This document shows, one piece after another, positions 33,597-45,600 of a stretch of 64,000 bases of DNA. Position numbers and translations under genes: made by a program. A model generated the notes under the pieces. The model was not told the origin of the DNA, searched no databases, and was given only the letters and a program-made list of their open reading frames with translations. Positions within the stretch are counted from its first letter, which is position 1, and the number at the start of each line of letters is the position of its first letter. Source of the stretch: Alnus glutinosa (lineage: Eukaryota; Streptophyta; Magnoliopsida; Fagales; Betulaceae); NCBI RefSeq assembly GCF_958979055.1, contig NC_084886.1, positions 17,542,654 to 17,606,653 of the forward strand. The letters run 5' to 3'.

Positions 33597-33728
33597 ATTT
33601 CTACACTTTACCGGTACAACAATTGCACAACAACCCCTCACATGGGGGTGGGCCCCACACACTGGGTCTCACCCCCATGTGAGGAGGTGTTGTGTAATTA
33701 TTGTGGTGGTGTTGTAAATCCATCATTT
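33597..33728. mobile_element. Small fold-back MITE with a 15-bp perfect GC-rich stem
   Basis: CCTCACATGGGGGTG at 33636-33650 is perfectly complementary to 33670-33684, and the pairing continues imperfectly outward through ACAACA and CACAACA motifs to about 33597 and 33728. The shape is that of a palindromic MITE. The family is unknown. Confidence 0.6.
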
Positions 33729-35030
33729 TCCTTATATATATTAGAAAAAAGATTCATGCATAATAATTGTACACATGTTGTGCAGGAGTATAGACATATG
33801 TGATGGAACCCATGAACCCCACGTGTCTAAAGTTGTGTATATGTTGTGCAAAAATCACTGCTCTAGAGAGAGAGCGCCACATGACGACGGAGCAAATATC
33901 AATGAGCAATATAAGTATAGGAAAAAGTCCCACTCTTCAAGCTAAATTAATGGAAAATTTTAGTGTAAAGAGTAATATGTAATTAATTAATTATTTTAGT
34001 ATTATTAATAACACTTTTAATTCGATAGAAGTCAAATAATTTAATTTTTTATTTTTTTGGTAGATAATCCATAAATTTTTGAGTTGAAGGAATTTAAAGA
34101 GGGACCAAAACTATTGTAACTATACAACCCAATTTTCTGAGATTGGAACATTCGTGAAAACTCAAAGCCAATCATCTTTCGGCTCCACCTGAGTCACGTA
34201 GGCCCACCTCCACATCAGATCGACCGTCCCTTTCTTTGTATTTTGGTTCTTTTTCGCCGCCGCCCCACTCTCACTCATTCTCTCTCTCTCTCAACACCCT
34301 CCACGTGTCGAGCACTTTTTGGTTGTTCGGGCAATCCGACGGCGCGTGGGGACGTAGGAGGCGGTCCCACCTGAATGGCTGTCCGGGCACCAAAACCACC
34401 ACCACCACCCGTTCATTCCTTAACGCACACAATCTCTTACTTTATCTTTGTTTATCGAATCGTCTCGTGATATCTCTTCTACTCTTTTCTCTCCGGTAGG
34501 CTGTAAGAAGATGTGGATATGAAAATATAAAAAATGGTTAAATATAATTTACCCCCTTAACTAATAACTATTTTGTATAAAGCACTACTAATTGATAAAT
34601 GTTATGCTTTATCCTTTCAAATTATTCATTTCTTGCAACTTAGCCCTATCCGTTAGACTTGACCGTTATGTTGGATAAAAAATCAAAATTGACCTAAATA
34701 TTCTGAACATACTCTTATTTTGACCATTAAAAAAATCAAAATTACCCTTTGTTTTTTTCTACTAATTAATAAATAAAAAAGGGGAATTTTGGTTTTTTTA
34801 ATGGTCAAAATAATGGTATTTTCAAAACATTTTGGTCAAATTTAATTTTTCATCTAACATAACCGTCAAGACTGATGTAGGGGGCTAAAATAATAACAGT
34901 TTGGTAGTTTAAAAAACCAAATTATAATACTTATCAGTTTGTTATACTTCATTAAAATGATTGTCAGTTTAGAGGCTAAATAATATTTAACCTTTAAAAA
35001 AAATGGTACTCAATCATGTTTATTTTTTTT
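33729..35030. other. Gene-free stretch
   Basis: Positions 34190-34500 are GC-richer, with a CT run, a CACGTG G-box at 34301 and an 87-codon open frame without a recognisable motif. The rest is AT-rich. An unannotated short transcript or promoter remnant is possible, but I cannot support a gene. Confidence 0.3.
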
Positions 35031-35032
35031 AA

Positions 35033-35205
35033 AAAATGATCCTTACACTCATTTCTCACAACAGCCCCACAACAAGCTGACGTGGCTGGTAATATTTTAT
35101 TATTTTTTTACAAAAAACAAAAAAACAAAAAAAATAATAAAATATTACCAGTCACGTCAGCTTGTTGTGAGACTGTTGTGAGAAATGAGTGTAGGGATCA
35201 TTTCT
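35033..35205. mobile_element. Palindromic MITE, first of a tandem pair
   Basis: The arm runs AATGATCCTTACACTC, ATTTCTCACAACA, CACAACAAGCTGACGTGGCT, GGTAATATTTTATTATTTTT. It is repeated in reverse complement after a short A-rich loop, ending AGGGATCATTT. Pairing is near perfect over about 75 bp, so the DNA or a transcript would form a long hairpin. Confidence 0.88.
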
Positions 35206-35219
35206 CATTTTTTTTTTTG

Positions 35220-35398
35220 AGAAATGATCCTTACACTCATTTCTCACAACAGCCCCACAACAAGCTAATGTGGCTGGTAATATTTTATTATTTTTTTACA
35301 AAAAGAAAATAAAAGAAAACAACAAAATAATAAAATATTACCAGCCACGTCAGCTTGTTGTGAGGCTGTTATAAGAAATGAGTGTAGGGATCATTTCT
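35220..35398. mobile_element. Palindromic MITE, second of a tandem pair
   Basis: This is a second copy of the preceding palindrome, 14 bp downstream, with the same ends and arms. It differs at a few bases and has a different loop (AGAAAATAAAAGAAAAC). The two copies are about 90% identical or better outside the loop. Confidence 0.88.
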
Positions 35399-35399
35399 T

Positions 35400-38300
35400 T
35401 TTTTTTTTTTTTTTTAGGGCTTCTCACTTGACGTGAATAGCTAAAAAATGTTGAATCTGTATGACGGACACTTTGTCCCTAACAAAATCTTGCCCTTTAA
35501 ATTATATAATTGAAATCTATGATCAATTAGCAATAAAGAATCATGTCACTTTTAGTGGACATGAATTATGAATACGTCCAAGAATAGAATAATAATTTGG
35601 TCAAAATATGTTTGATGTTTCCATCCTAGTGAAAAAAAATTGAGTCATTCTGTGTTGTCATTAGAATAGAAAGTTGAAGAATATAAATGACCATTCCAAT
35701 TCATAATTAGGGAATCATCATTCGTAGCATCAATTATCAATTACAACCAAACTAGATTAACCTACTTTATTAACCATATGATAATGATTCACTAAAAAAC
35801 AAAAAAAAAAAAAAAAAAAAAAAAAAACCCCACTTTACTAACAATTGAATTGAGACGAACAAGTGTCAATTACTAATTGAAGCTCTAACTGTGGCAGGTA
35901 GCTGCCATAACTAATACTATATCTTACCAACCTAACACTGCAATACATTTGTTTAAGTGTGTCACTTTATCTTGGATAATATAACAAATTACCGCCTATC
36001 ACATGGGCCCAAGAGCTAGAATCTCGCTTGTAATGTAATAATTAAAGCTGTAATCGAGTCGAGCAGAGTTTTAAAATTTTAAGATCGGCTCATTTATGAG
36101 GATTTTATTCTGGTCGAGCTATGAAATGTGTGTCCAAGCTCGACTCGTTAAAAGCTTGGCCAAGTTCAAGTTCGAACTCGTTGAGAATGTCATTCCAATC
36201 GAGTCGGATACTCGACAAGCTCAGCTCAAGTTAAATTTAAGCTAGGCTACTAAATTTTTTAATGTGTGATTAAGTGGAGTTCAAGCCCAAATTTATGGAA
36301 CATTACTTTTACTAAATTCTCATCGATCAGCTTCAGCCGACAAGAGCAGCATGTCAAATTCATAATAATAATTTTACCCAAATATCACTTGCCCTTTTTT
36401 TTTCTTTTGTCTTTTTTCTTATTTTAGGGGCAGATCTCATTTGTTACATATATGTATATAATGTTTATATAGTACCTATAGTATATAACTATAATTCTAT
36501 AGGTGACCATAATTATTATTATTATAATATAAAAGTTATAAGTATAAACTATAATATACATGACTGTGTGAGTAACTTCTACTAGTAATACTATTATCAA
36601 AGTATTATACTTAATATGTTTACTTAGTATAGTTGGTTACTAACCAACTATACTATACTTATTTAGTATACACTTTCTTTCTTTTTTTTATTCAAAAAAA
36701 CATATAGACTAATAGTTAACTACTTAATTATGCTTACATATATGGTTGGTTAGTTATTTAGTAACATTGAGTTAGTATATATAAACCAATTAATTAATAT
36801 CTTAATATGTTAGTTAATACCAAGTTAGTATATGTTTATAAACACACATATAAACATATATGTGTATACGAGACTTAATCGAGTCGGGCGAGTGAGCCAA
36901 ATCAAACTTTATACGAGCTAGGCTCGTAAGCTTTAATCAAGTATTGTCGAGCGAGTCAAGTATATATCACTTAATAATTGAACAGGTTTCTACAATCACG
37001 AGCGGGTTTCTATAGTTACGAATTGAGTTTAAATGAACTAATAGATATTGAGTAGGTTGTCAAACAGACTGGCTCTTTCATCTAAACCCTGTTTATCCAA
37101 GTTTTTCTAATTCCTACCGCAAGGCCAATTCTTATTTGCTTTGATTAAACAAATAATTACAATCAGTAGATACAGTACTAGTTGCAAGAAAAATACTCCT
37201 CTTATTACAATTTTTAGTATAGTTTTATTATAAATTCACGGGACAATCTATATTTTAAAAATTGTCGTGACAAGTGTCACATAAACTGTCACATTAATTT
37301 GTAAACGTGTAAATAATGTATGAACTACCCCGTGACAAATTATCTATCAAAGTAGGAAAAAAAAAAAAATCTTAAAATCTATCAAAAGTATTTTGTAGAC
37401 CTTCGTGTGGCATAAATCTGTCAAAGCTATATATGTTTGAATATTTTCCTTGACATTTTTCAATTTTCAAGCCACAGTTTTTCTTGGCAACTGCTGGTTG
37501 TATTAGCACAACCAAAATTGATTACCACCGTCCATCCAACTTTTTGACAAAATGGACTCCTCACTCCTGTGAATATGTGACTTTGAAAGGACCATTCTAT
37601 AAAAATTTCTTCCAATTATGTTAACATTTCAAACCAAAAGATTCTCAACCGAGTGTCGGTTTAATGGATCTGAATTCTTTTAAATGATGTGTTTAAATTC
37701 GCTTAAATTCAAGCAAGTAATTATGAGAAATCACTTATAAGATCCATCTGACCGGATAAAACACAATCACTTATTGAGTCAGGTAGGTCTCATAAGTGGT
37801 CTCTCACAATCACTTGCTTTTATTTTTTTAAATTCAAACAAATAATTTAAAAAAAAAAAAAAAATCTTAAACTCAATTTAACAGCCAATAAGGTTAATTT
37901 CTCGATCGCTCGAATTTTTAATTACGCAATGAAAATTACCAAATAACTCGTGGGCAACATGGATCTGGTAAATTGGTAAATATTATATTGGGACTAGCTT
38001 CCAAAGGTTTCTTTTTTTTCTTTTTTCTTTTTTCTTTCTCTTTTTTTTTTTTTTTTTTTTTTAATGTAGCTTCCAAAGGTTTCTTCATTCAAAGGAAAAG
38101 TTTTGCACAATCGTCTGGCTTTATTTCAGGGGCGCCATACCCACGAGGAGGCTCATCCTCGTCAACCACTCCTCCTTTTGGCAGAGAATTTAGGTCTTAT
38201 ATTTTAAAAAAATTTATACTTTTTTTTTTTTTTGTTATGAAAAAATCTAGACATTTTCAGATACAAATTTATCGTGGCACTTTATTAATTGATCACTCTC

Positions 38301-39960
38301 TAAATAAGAGACTACATGATTACACGAATCAAACTGAATCAAAGTTAAAAGACATGACGATAAACTTCTTTCTAACTTGGAGATCGATAAACTCCTACAA
38401 GAAACAATAGAAACTTAATAATAAATGACTTTTGTACTATAATGCTACATATAATTAAAAAATTATAACTTACAATGCTTGTGAGTCATGCCGACGTCTT
38501 CTGTTTGCTGTAGAATTCTACTTTCATAACAATGCTTCTCAAACTTCAACTCTCGCTTCGTTCCATGCAATAAGGTAATTTCATACATATATGATCTTTT
38601 GCCACCACAAGACACAACTCTTGACCACCTTGCACATGTGGCAAGGTGGTCCCCTAACTAGCTTTAGGGTTTTTTTTTTCTTAAAAAAAAAAAAAAAAAA
38701 AAAAAAAGTAAAAGTTAACACGTGAGTAAAGGCGGCCAAGAGTTATGTTTTGAAGTGACAATATTATATCTCAATTTTATATGAAAGTTTTTTCGGATCC
38801 TTTCATGTAAAGAGTCTATTCGAACCCATTCATTCAAACACGCTCTCGCTCTCGCTCTCACATGAGCTACCTTATTGTAGTGCACAAGATCTAATTAAAT
38901 CTTGTAACACCCACATTAGGCATTCTCTCTTTTTCAATATGGGTCAGAAAACCAAAACTAGACATGTCCTAAAGTTGAAAAAATGTACACAATTGTCTGC
39001 AACGACAACTCTGCTTTTGTAGTTGCCTAAAACCGAAGATTCGTGACTGTTTGATTATGGGAATGGACAACTTTGATAAGGATCAGGGTTGAAAAATAAC
39101 AACATGTCAATTATTTACCTACCAAGTTTAGATGTGAAAGTACTTTTGTTGAGTAATTATAGTTGTGGTTAAATTGCCAACCACCAGTCGGAAAATAACT
39201 TTTCGGTAGCCGCTGAAATTTATTTCCTCGTGGGAGTTGAGAAGTAGCTTTTGCTTGCAAGCTTAATTTGTTCTTCATTTTTGTTTTTTTTACATGAGTT
39301 AATCTCCATGCCTCACTTCTAATTACACCTCTCTAAAACTTTCCTTGTTCATCACTCCTCTAGATCTCAGCCATCTTCAATTCCCTCTTGAGCACTTTTC
39401 TCAACTGAATAATCTTTTTCAAAACTCCTTTTGTATTTCTTGTTGAGAGTTTGAAAGTTAGATCTACTGCATTTTCTCCACCCACCCAAGCCACGCATCC
39501 CTTCGATCGCTACCATTTTCGGCCATTCCTTTTTCTCCCGGCGATCGTTGCGGTCTGTCAACACCCTTTTTGAGAGCCTTTTTTATGCAAAGGAAATTTC
39601 AAATTGAGATCTTCTAGACCTTAAAATAATTTTGTCTCACAATTTGTGGTAGTGACTCTTTTACTGTCGGTATAAATGTCTTTTAATTTTTCCGACTCTT
39701 TCTACAACGGGCCTAAAATTAAGAATCCTTTAGTACCTTCTTGCACCTATAACTTCTACCATAAATTGCTACAACCATCATCACATGCATCATTCCGTTT
39801 GCTTCTTCCATCTTGGAGATCCTTTTCAAGGGCTACTAAATGGATTGATACAATGGATTGTGACATGGTGTACTTTTTTTTCCTTTTTTTCTTTTTGGGT
39901 TATCTTTAATTTTCTTGTTTTCTTTCAAATTGTTGTCGTAATGTCTTGATTCGATTATCT
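35400..39960. other. Gene-free AT-rich stretch with a degenerate hAT-like region (about 36047-37090)
   Basis: Positions 36047-36250 and 36870-37090 carry GAGTCGAGC/GCTCGACTC and GAGCTAGGCTCG motifs in both orientations, like the hAT MITE at 21730-22581. I found no clean ends or target duplication. A 20-bp direct repeat (GTAGCTTCCAAAGG...) occurs at 37993 and 38067 in part. Several A- and T-runs are present. No gene is recognised. Confidence 0.4.
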
Positions 39961-40133
39961 AAATATATAAAAAAACATTGAAGGCCAGTAGCTTAAAACT
40001 TTTTATTTTTAACGAAAGATCTTATTATTTTATTAATCAAAATTCACAAGCATAAAATTTTTATATCACAAAGTATAAAGTTCTACAAAATCATAATTAC
40101 ATGCTATAAGGTAGTTATATAGGCATAGATACA

Positions 40134-41188
40134 AACAAAATTTTTACAATAAAATGATATCTATGACTTTCATTTTTTGCTAATCCATGTACAAAAATAG
40201 TTAAAGAGCAGATCTGTTCCAAGCAGACTAGATCTAAGATAAGGATAACTAAGTATTCTAAAAATTTATTTAAACCGGTCGTGAGAGATAATCTCTCACA
40301 CTGAACTATCCAAGCCGTGAAAGATAAGCCTCACATCTAACTAATTTTCATCTCATAGATCGCTCATGAGGACAGATCTAAAAAGAAGAAAACTCTTATT
40401 TAAAGCAAAAACACAACCAGCAAATAGCAGTAGCAGTGGCTAGGAAGGAGATGAATTGCACAACACGGAGGTAGATGGACAAATGCATAGCAGAGATGCC
40501 AAAATTACTTATCTGGTCGAAGAACACCGACAAACAAAAGAAAAAATCATAATGGGAAGAGAATTATAGGAGCGAGGAGTAGAAAGGAAAATAGAGAGGA
40601 CGAGCTCCCTCCTCCTCTCAGATCTGTTTTTTGGAGGATGAAGTCTAGGGCCAGCTTCTCCAAAACGAGAGCTTTATATATGCCTTACTGAGCTTAAAAC
40701 TTCTTGATCATTAATGATTAAAAAAATTATCATTGACATGATGGAAGAGGATCATTGTCCCTCGATTTCCTAGTTTTTTTGTTAACATTAATAGCATTAA
40801 AATATAAAAAAAGCCTTGGGAAGTAACAATCGATTTTAGAATGCCTTTTTAAATTTTTAAGTGCACTAATGTGACCTATCAAATTACTAAAGTGTGCCAA
40901 AAATGTCATTTTTGTTGAAATATTTATATAATACACTTATTCTCTTAAAAGTATATATATGTATATTAACAAAATTCTTACAATAAAATAATATCTATGA
41001 CTTTCATTTTCTGCTAACCCATGTACAAAAATAGTTAAAGAGCATAATCTTCATCTCATAGATCGCTCATGATGACAGATCTAAAAATAAGAAAACTCTT
41101 ATTTAAAGCAAAAACACAACCAGCAAACAACAGTAGCAGTAGCTAGGAAGGAGATGAATTGCACAACACGGAGGTAGATGGACGGATG
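40134..41188. repeat. Direct repeat (40134-40484 and 40969-41188), second copy internally deleted
   Basis: Both stretches contain AATATCTATGACTTTCATTT (first copy with one change), ATAGTTAAAGAGCA, ATCTCATAGATCGCTCATGA and GGAAGGAGATGAATTGCACA in the same order. The second lacks about 140 bp found at 40209-40346 in the first. They could be parts of one diverged element or a local duplication; the family is unknown. Confidence 0.75.
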
Positions 41189-41546
41189 CAAAAAAAATAA
41201 GTTTTTAATTTATTTAAAATTTTAGTTTTATATATATTTTATTAACATGCATTGACACGTGTCGTCATTTTATTGATGCTAACGTGGCACATTAACGAAA
41301 TCCATCAAGTGTTTGACGGAATTTGACTACAATAACTAAATTATTATTTTTTGCCTACCTTGAAGACCTCTTAATTAATTTTTATTCAGCAGTGAGCAAT
41401 TTGTAATTTAAGCAAACCATATAGATTGATTTTGCATTTATCTTCTTTTTATTATTATTATTAGTTTTTAAGAGAAAAATGTATTATAAGAATATTTCGA
41501 TAAAAGTAGCTTTTTTGGCTAAGGGTGGGCGTCGATTCAGTAGGCG

Positions 41547-41792
41547 GTTAGGTCAACTTTGTCAGTAGAGTTGATAGGCGATCGATATCAGTTCGGTTGT
41601 GGTTCGGTAAGCGGTCGGTAAACGATAGTTTGATAATTTGCCCACAAAATGTTCGGTATGCGGTTAAGTCGATTAAGTCGGTTTGGTTAAGTCGGTTAAG
41701 TCAACTTTGTCGGTAGAGTCGGCAAGCGGTCAATGTCGGTTCAGTTACGGTTCAGTAAGTGGTCGGTAGGCGGTAGTCGGATAATTTGCCCA
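41547..41792. repeat. Diverged tandem duplication of about 100 bp, CGGT-rich
   Basis: Two units, 41547-41644 and 41693-41792, each run from GGTTA-GTCAACTTTGTC to GATAATTTGCCCAC at about 80% identity. They follow AAGGGTGGGCGTCGATTC, which resembles a hAT end, but I see no matching right terminus. Confidence 0.65.
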
Positions 41793-42376
41793 CGTGGCCC
41801 ACCTCTTTTTTTTATTATTCTTTTCTTTTAATATATATAATTTTAACTTTTACTTTTTTTTTTTATTAAAATACACACGTGCCATTTTTGATATGACGTG
41901 AGAACACTATTAAAAATTTTGACAGAATGATCTATTAAATAAAACTTTAAAAATTAAATAAATAAAATTTTAATCTAAGAGAATGATTCGACAAAAAAAT
42001 CATACTTCATGTACCTCTAGGCATTTTTCCCAAAACAAAAAGTAAGAACTTAATCAATTACCCTAGAGATGGTATCTTTAATCAACTCAGCATTCACCGA
42101 TCACCGACCATCCACTATCCGTTTGTTTTTTTCTGGTTATATATATATATATACATATATATAAAGTTAGCACTTAGCAGTTAGAAAGTACAATTCGGAA
42201 TTATTAAAAATAATTTTGTATCTTGTAAAGATCAAAAGATATGATTATCAATATATATTTTAGAAAGATAATCCAAAAATTTCTCACAGAAAAAAAAAAA
42301 AAAAAACACAAAAAAACTCTCTCCTTTACCATGAAAGGACATAGAGGTCTCCCCGTGATCATGGAGACCTCTGTAG

Positions 42377-42651
42377 TAAAGTGATAAGTTGAGAAATGTT
42401 TGTGAAAAGCTGTAGAGGATCAATCGGTCCTCTGTTCTATATATATTGAAGTATGTACTTGTTACAAAAGATAAAATAAAAAAGACTAAAGACTAGTTAC
42501 TGAGAAAGTAATACAGTAAAAGGCAAGAAATCAGATGGAAAGTACAAGGTACAGAGTATGATGAAAGACTTGGCATTTCGTGTGGTTTAACTACGCATGG
42601 TCTGTAGCTGCAGCAGCATGCCTTGAGTCCAAAGTGGTCTTCAATTTAATA
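42377..42651 (-). repeat. 3' LTR of the copia element
   Basis: 275 bp. I see no difference from the 5' LTR. It contains the last 20 codons of the gag-pol frame, which stops at 42591. Confidence 0.95.
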
Positions 42652-45600
42652 CTCCCCCTCAATCCTAACGGTTTAGGACAAACGTTAAGATTGGCGCAAA
42701 GATGAGCAAAGCGAGCAGAAACTAGGGGCTTAGTGAGAACGTCAGCTAGCTGATCTTTGCTAGGAAGAAATTTGACAGTGAGGGATTTTTGAGCAACCCG
42801 ATCTCGCACAAAATGATAATCAATTTCAATATGTTTTGTGCGAGCATGAAACACAGGATTGGAAGTTAAGTAAGTGGCACCAATGTTATCACAATAAAGA
42901 ATAGGGGCAGTCGGGAGAAAGACGCCAAGTTCTTTGAGTAAGGATTGTATCCAAATCAATTCTGCAGCGGCATTGGCGAGCGCCTTATATTCAGACTCCG
43001 TACTAGAGCGAGACACCGTAGGTTGTTTTTTGACTGTCCAAGAGAGAAGATTACACCCAAGAAAGGTGCAGTATCCGGAAGTGGATTTTCTGTCATCAGG
43101 ACAACTTGCCCAATCAGCATCAGAAAATGCAACAAGTTGAGAGGAGGGGCTGGGTTGGATGAGAAGACCATAGGAGATAGTGTGTTTGAGATAGCGAAGA
43201 ATTCTTTTGACAGCAGCCCAGTGAGTTTCACGAGGAGCATGAGAGAATTGGGACACTTTGTTCACAGCAAATGCTATATCGGGGCGAGTAATAGAGAGAT
43301 AATGCAAGGCACCAACCGTACTTCTGTAAAGAGTGGGATCAGACAAGGAAATACCATCAAATTGACTGAGAGTAGAAGCAGCCGACATGGGGGACGAAAC
43401 AGGTTTGGCTAGCTGCATATTGGTGCGGGTGAGAAGATCAGTGATGTAGCGCTGCTGGCAGAGATGAAGGCCAGAGGAAGAGCGCTGCACTTCAATGCCC
43501 AGAAAAAAATTTAAGGAGCCAAGATCCTTGATTGGAAAATCAAGAGATAGGGAGCAGATGAGATCATCAATAGCTGCAGCAGAAGACCCAGTGAAAATTA
43601 TGTCATCTACGTAGACCAAGGCAAAGAGGCGAATACCTGTAGAAATATAAACAAACAAGGAGGTGTCGGCTTTGGAAGCAATAAAGCCCAGCTCAAGAAG
43701 TCGAGTGCTGAGGCGAGAGAACCAAGCACGAGGAGCTTGTTTAAGTCCATATAGAGCTTTCTTCAAGAGACACACAGAATTAGGGAATTGTGGATGCACA
43801 AAACCTGGCGGTTGGGCCATGTAGACAATTTCACTGAGAAGACCATGCAAGAAGGCATTGCTGACATCAATCTGTTTGATAACCCAGCCAGAGGATACTG
43901 CAAGAGAGAGCACAGTACGAATGGTGATGGGTTTGATGACCGGACTATAAGTTTCCCAAAAATCAATGCCTTCTTGTTGATGAAAACCCTTAGCAACTAA
44001 GCGAGCTTTGTAGCGATCAACACTGCCATCGGCCTTTCTTTTGATGCGATAGACCCACTTGGAGCCTACAATGTTCATAGAAGGTGTACAAGGGACGAGA
44101 ATCCAGGTTCCATTTTTTAGCAAGGCATTGAACTCTTCTGCCATAGCATCACGCCAAACAGCATGTTTAGAGGCAGAGGAGTAGCAAGTAGGCTCAATAT
44201 CAGGAGAAGAAGTGGACACAGTGAAGGCCTGAGGTAAGGGATATTTAGGAGTCCCATTTGGTAGAAGGGTGGGTTTACGGATGTTATGTTGAGAGCGTGT
44301 GATCATGGGATGAAGTCGAGTAGGAGAGGGTAGATCAGTGGGGTCATGGCCCTCGTGGGCAGTAAGTGAAGAAGGGATGGATGAATGATTAGGTAGCAGG
44401 GAAGAGTGAACAAGGGGTAAAGGTTGGAGGGACACTTGAGACGTGGGAAGTGGAGTGTGGGATTGAGAGCTAGTAGGAGGTGGACGTGTGTGAGGACGAG
44501 TGGGTGACGTGTTGCATGGAGAGGTATGGGAGAGGATGGGAGGGTGACGTATTTGAGTGTGGTCTTGAGATATGGATGCAGGAGGTAAATCTGAAGGAAA
44601 TATGGGTGCAGAATTTGAAGAAGGTTGGCTGTCGTGTGGGACATGTCCGACAGTAGGGTGAGGTGAAGAGAGTGGGTGAGATGTGGAAAGTGTTTGGGGA
44701 AATACTGTGGGTGACGTGAGAGGGAGTGGTTTGGATGAGGAAGGGATGGTGCTGCCAGGTTGACTTGTGTGGGGAATTGTGGGTGACGTGTTGCAAGGAG
44801 AGGTATGGGAGAGGATTGGAGTGTGACGTGTTGGAGTGTTGCATTGAGATATGGGTGCAGGATTTGAAGCTGAAGGAGATATGGGTGCAGGATTTGAAGA
44901 GAGGGGGCGAGATGTGATAGGTGGTGGGGTAGGAAAATTAGGAGACGTGGAGGTGTTAGGGAGCGGGTCAGTGAAGCTCATGCGGGAGTCAGGAAAGGGT
45001 AAGAAACCCGGTAGATTAGGAGGAGATGTGGTTGAGTGAGGAGTTTGAAAAGGAAAGACATGTTCGTTGAAGACCACATGACGAGCAAGATAAAGTCTGC
45101 CGGTAAGAGGGTCTAGACATTTGTAACCATGATGAGATGTGCTATATCCAATGAAAACACAACGTTTTGAGCGAAAGGAAAATTTGTGGGAGTTGTAAGG
45201 ACGAAGATAAGGCCAGCATTCACATCCAAAAACTTTAAGGAAGTTGTAATCAGGAGTTTTGTGAAAGAGGATCTCATATGGGGAGGAATTGCGGTTGACA
45301 CTGGAGGGAAGGCGATTAATAAGAAAACATGCCGTTTCAAAAGCAGAATCCCAGTAAGTAAAGGGGACATGAGAGTGAGCAAGGAGAGCAAGGCCAGTGT
45401 CAACAATTTGTCGGTGTTTACGTTCGACACTACCATTTTGATGATGTGTATGGGGACATGTTTTGCGATGAGAGATGCCATGAGTGGACAGAAATTTTTG
45501 TAAGGCAATGAATTCTCCCCCGCCATCGGTTTGAATTGACTTAATAGACTGATTAAAAAAATTTTCAACCATGACTTTGAATTGAGTGAAGACATTGAGT

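Noticed and set aside
36047-37090. Second complete hAT MITE
   Set aside because: Motifs resemble the element at 21730-22581, but I could not find matching ends or an 8-bp duplication. Kept only as a degenerate region.
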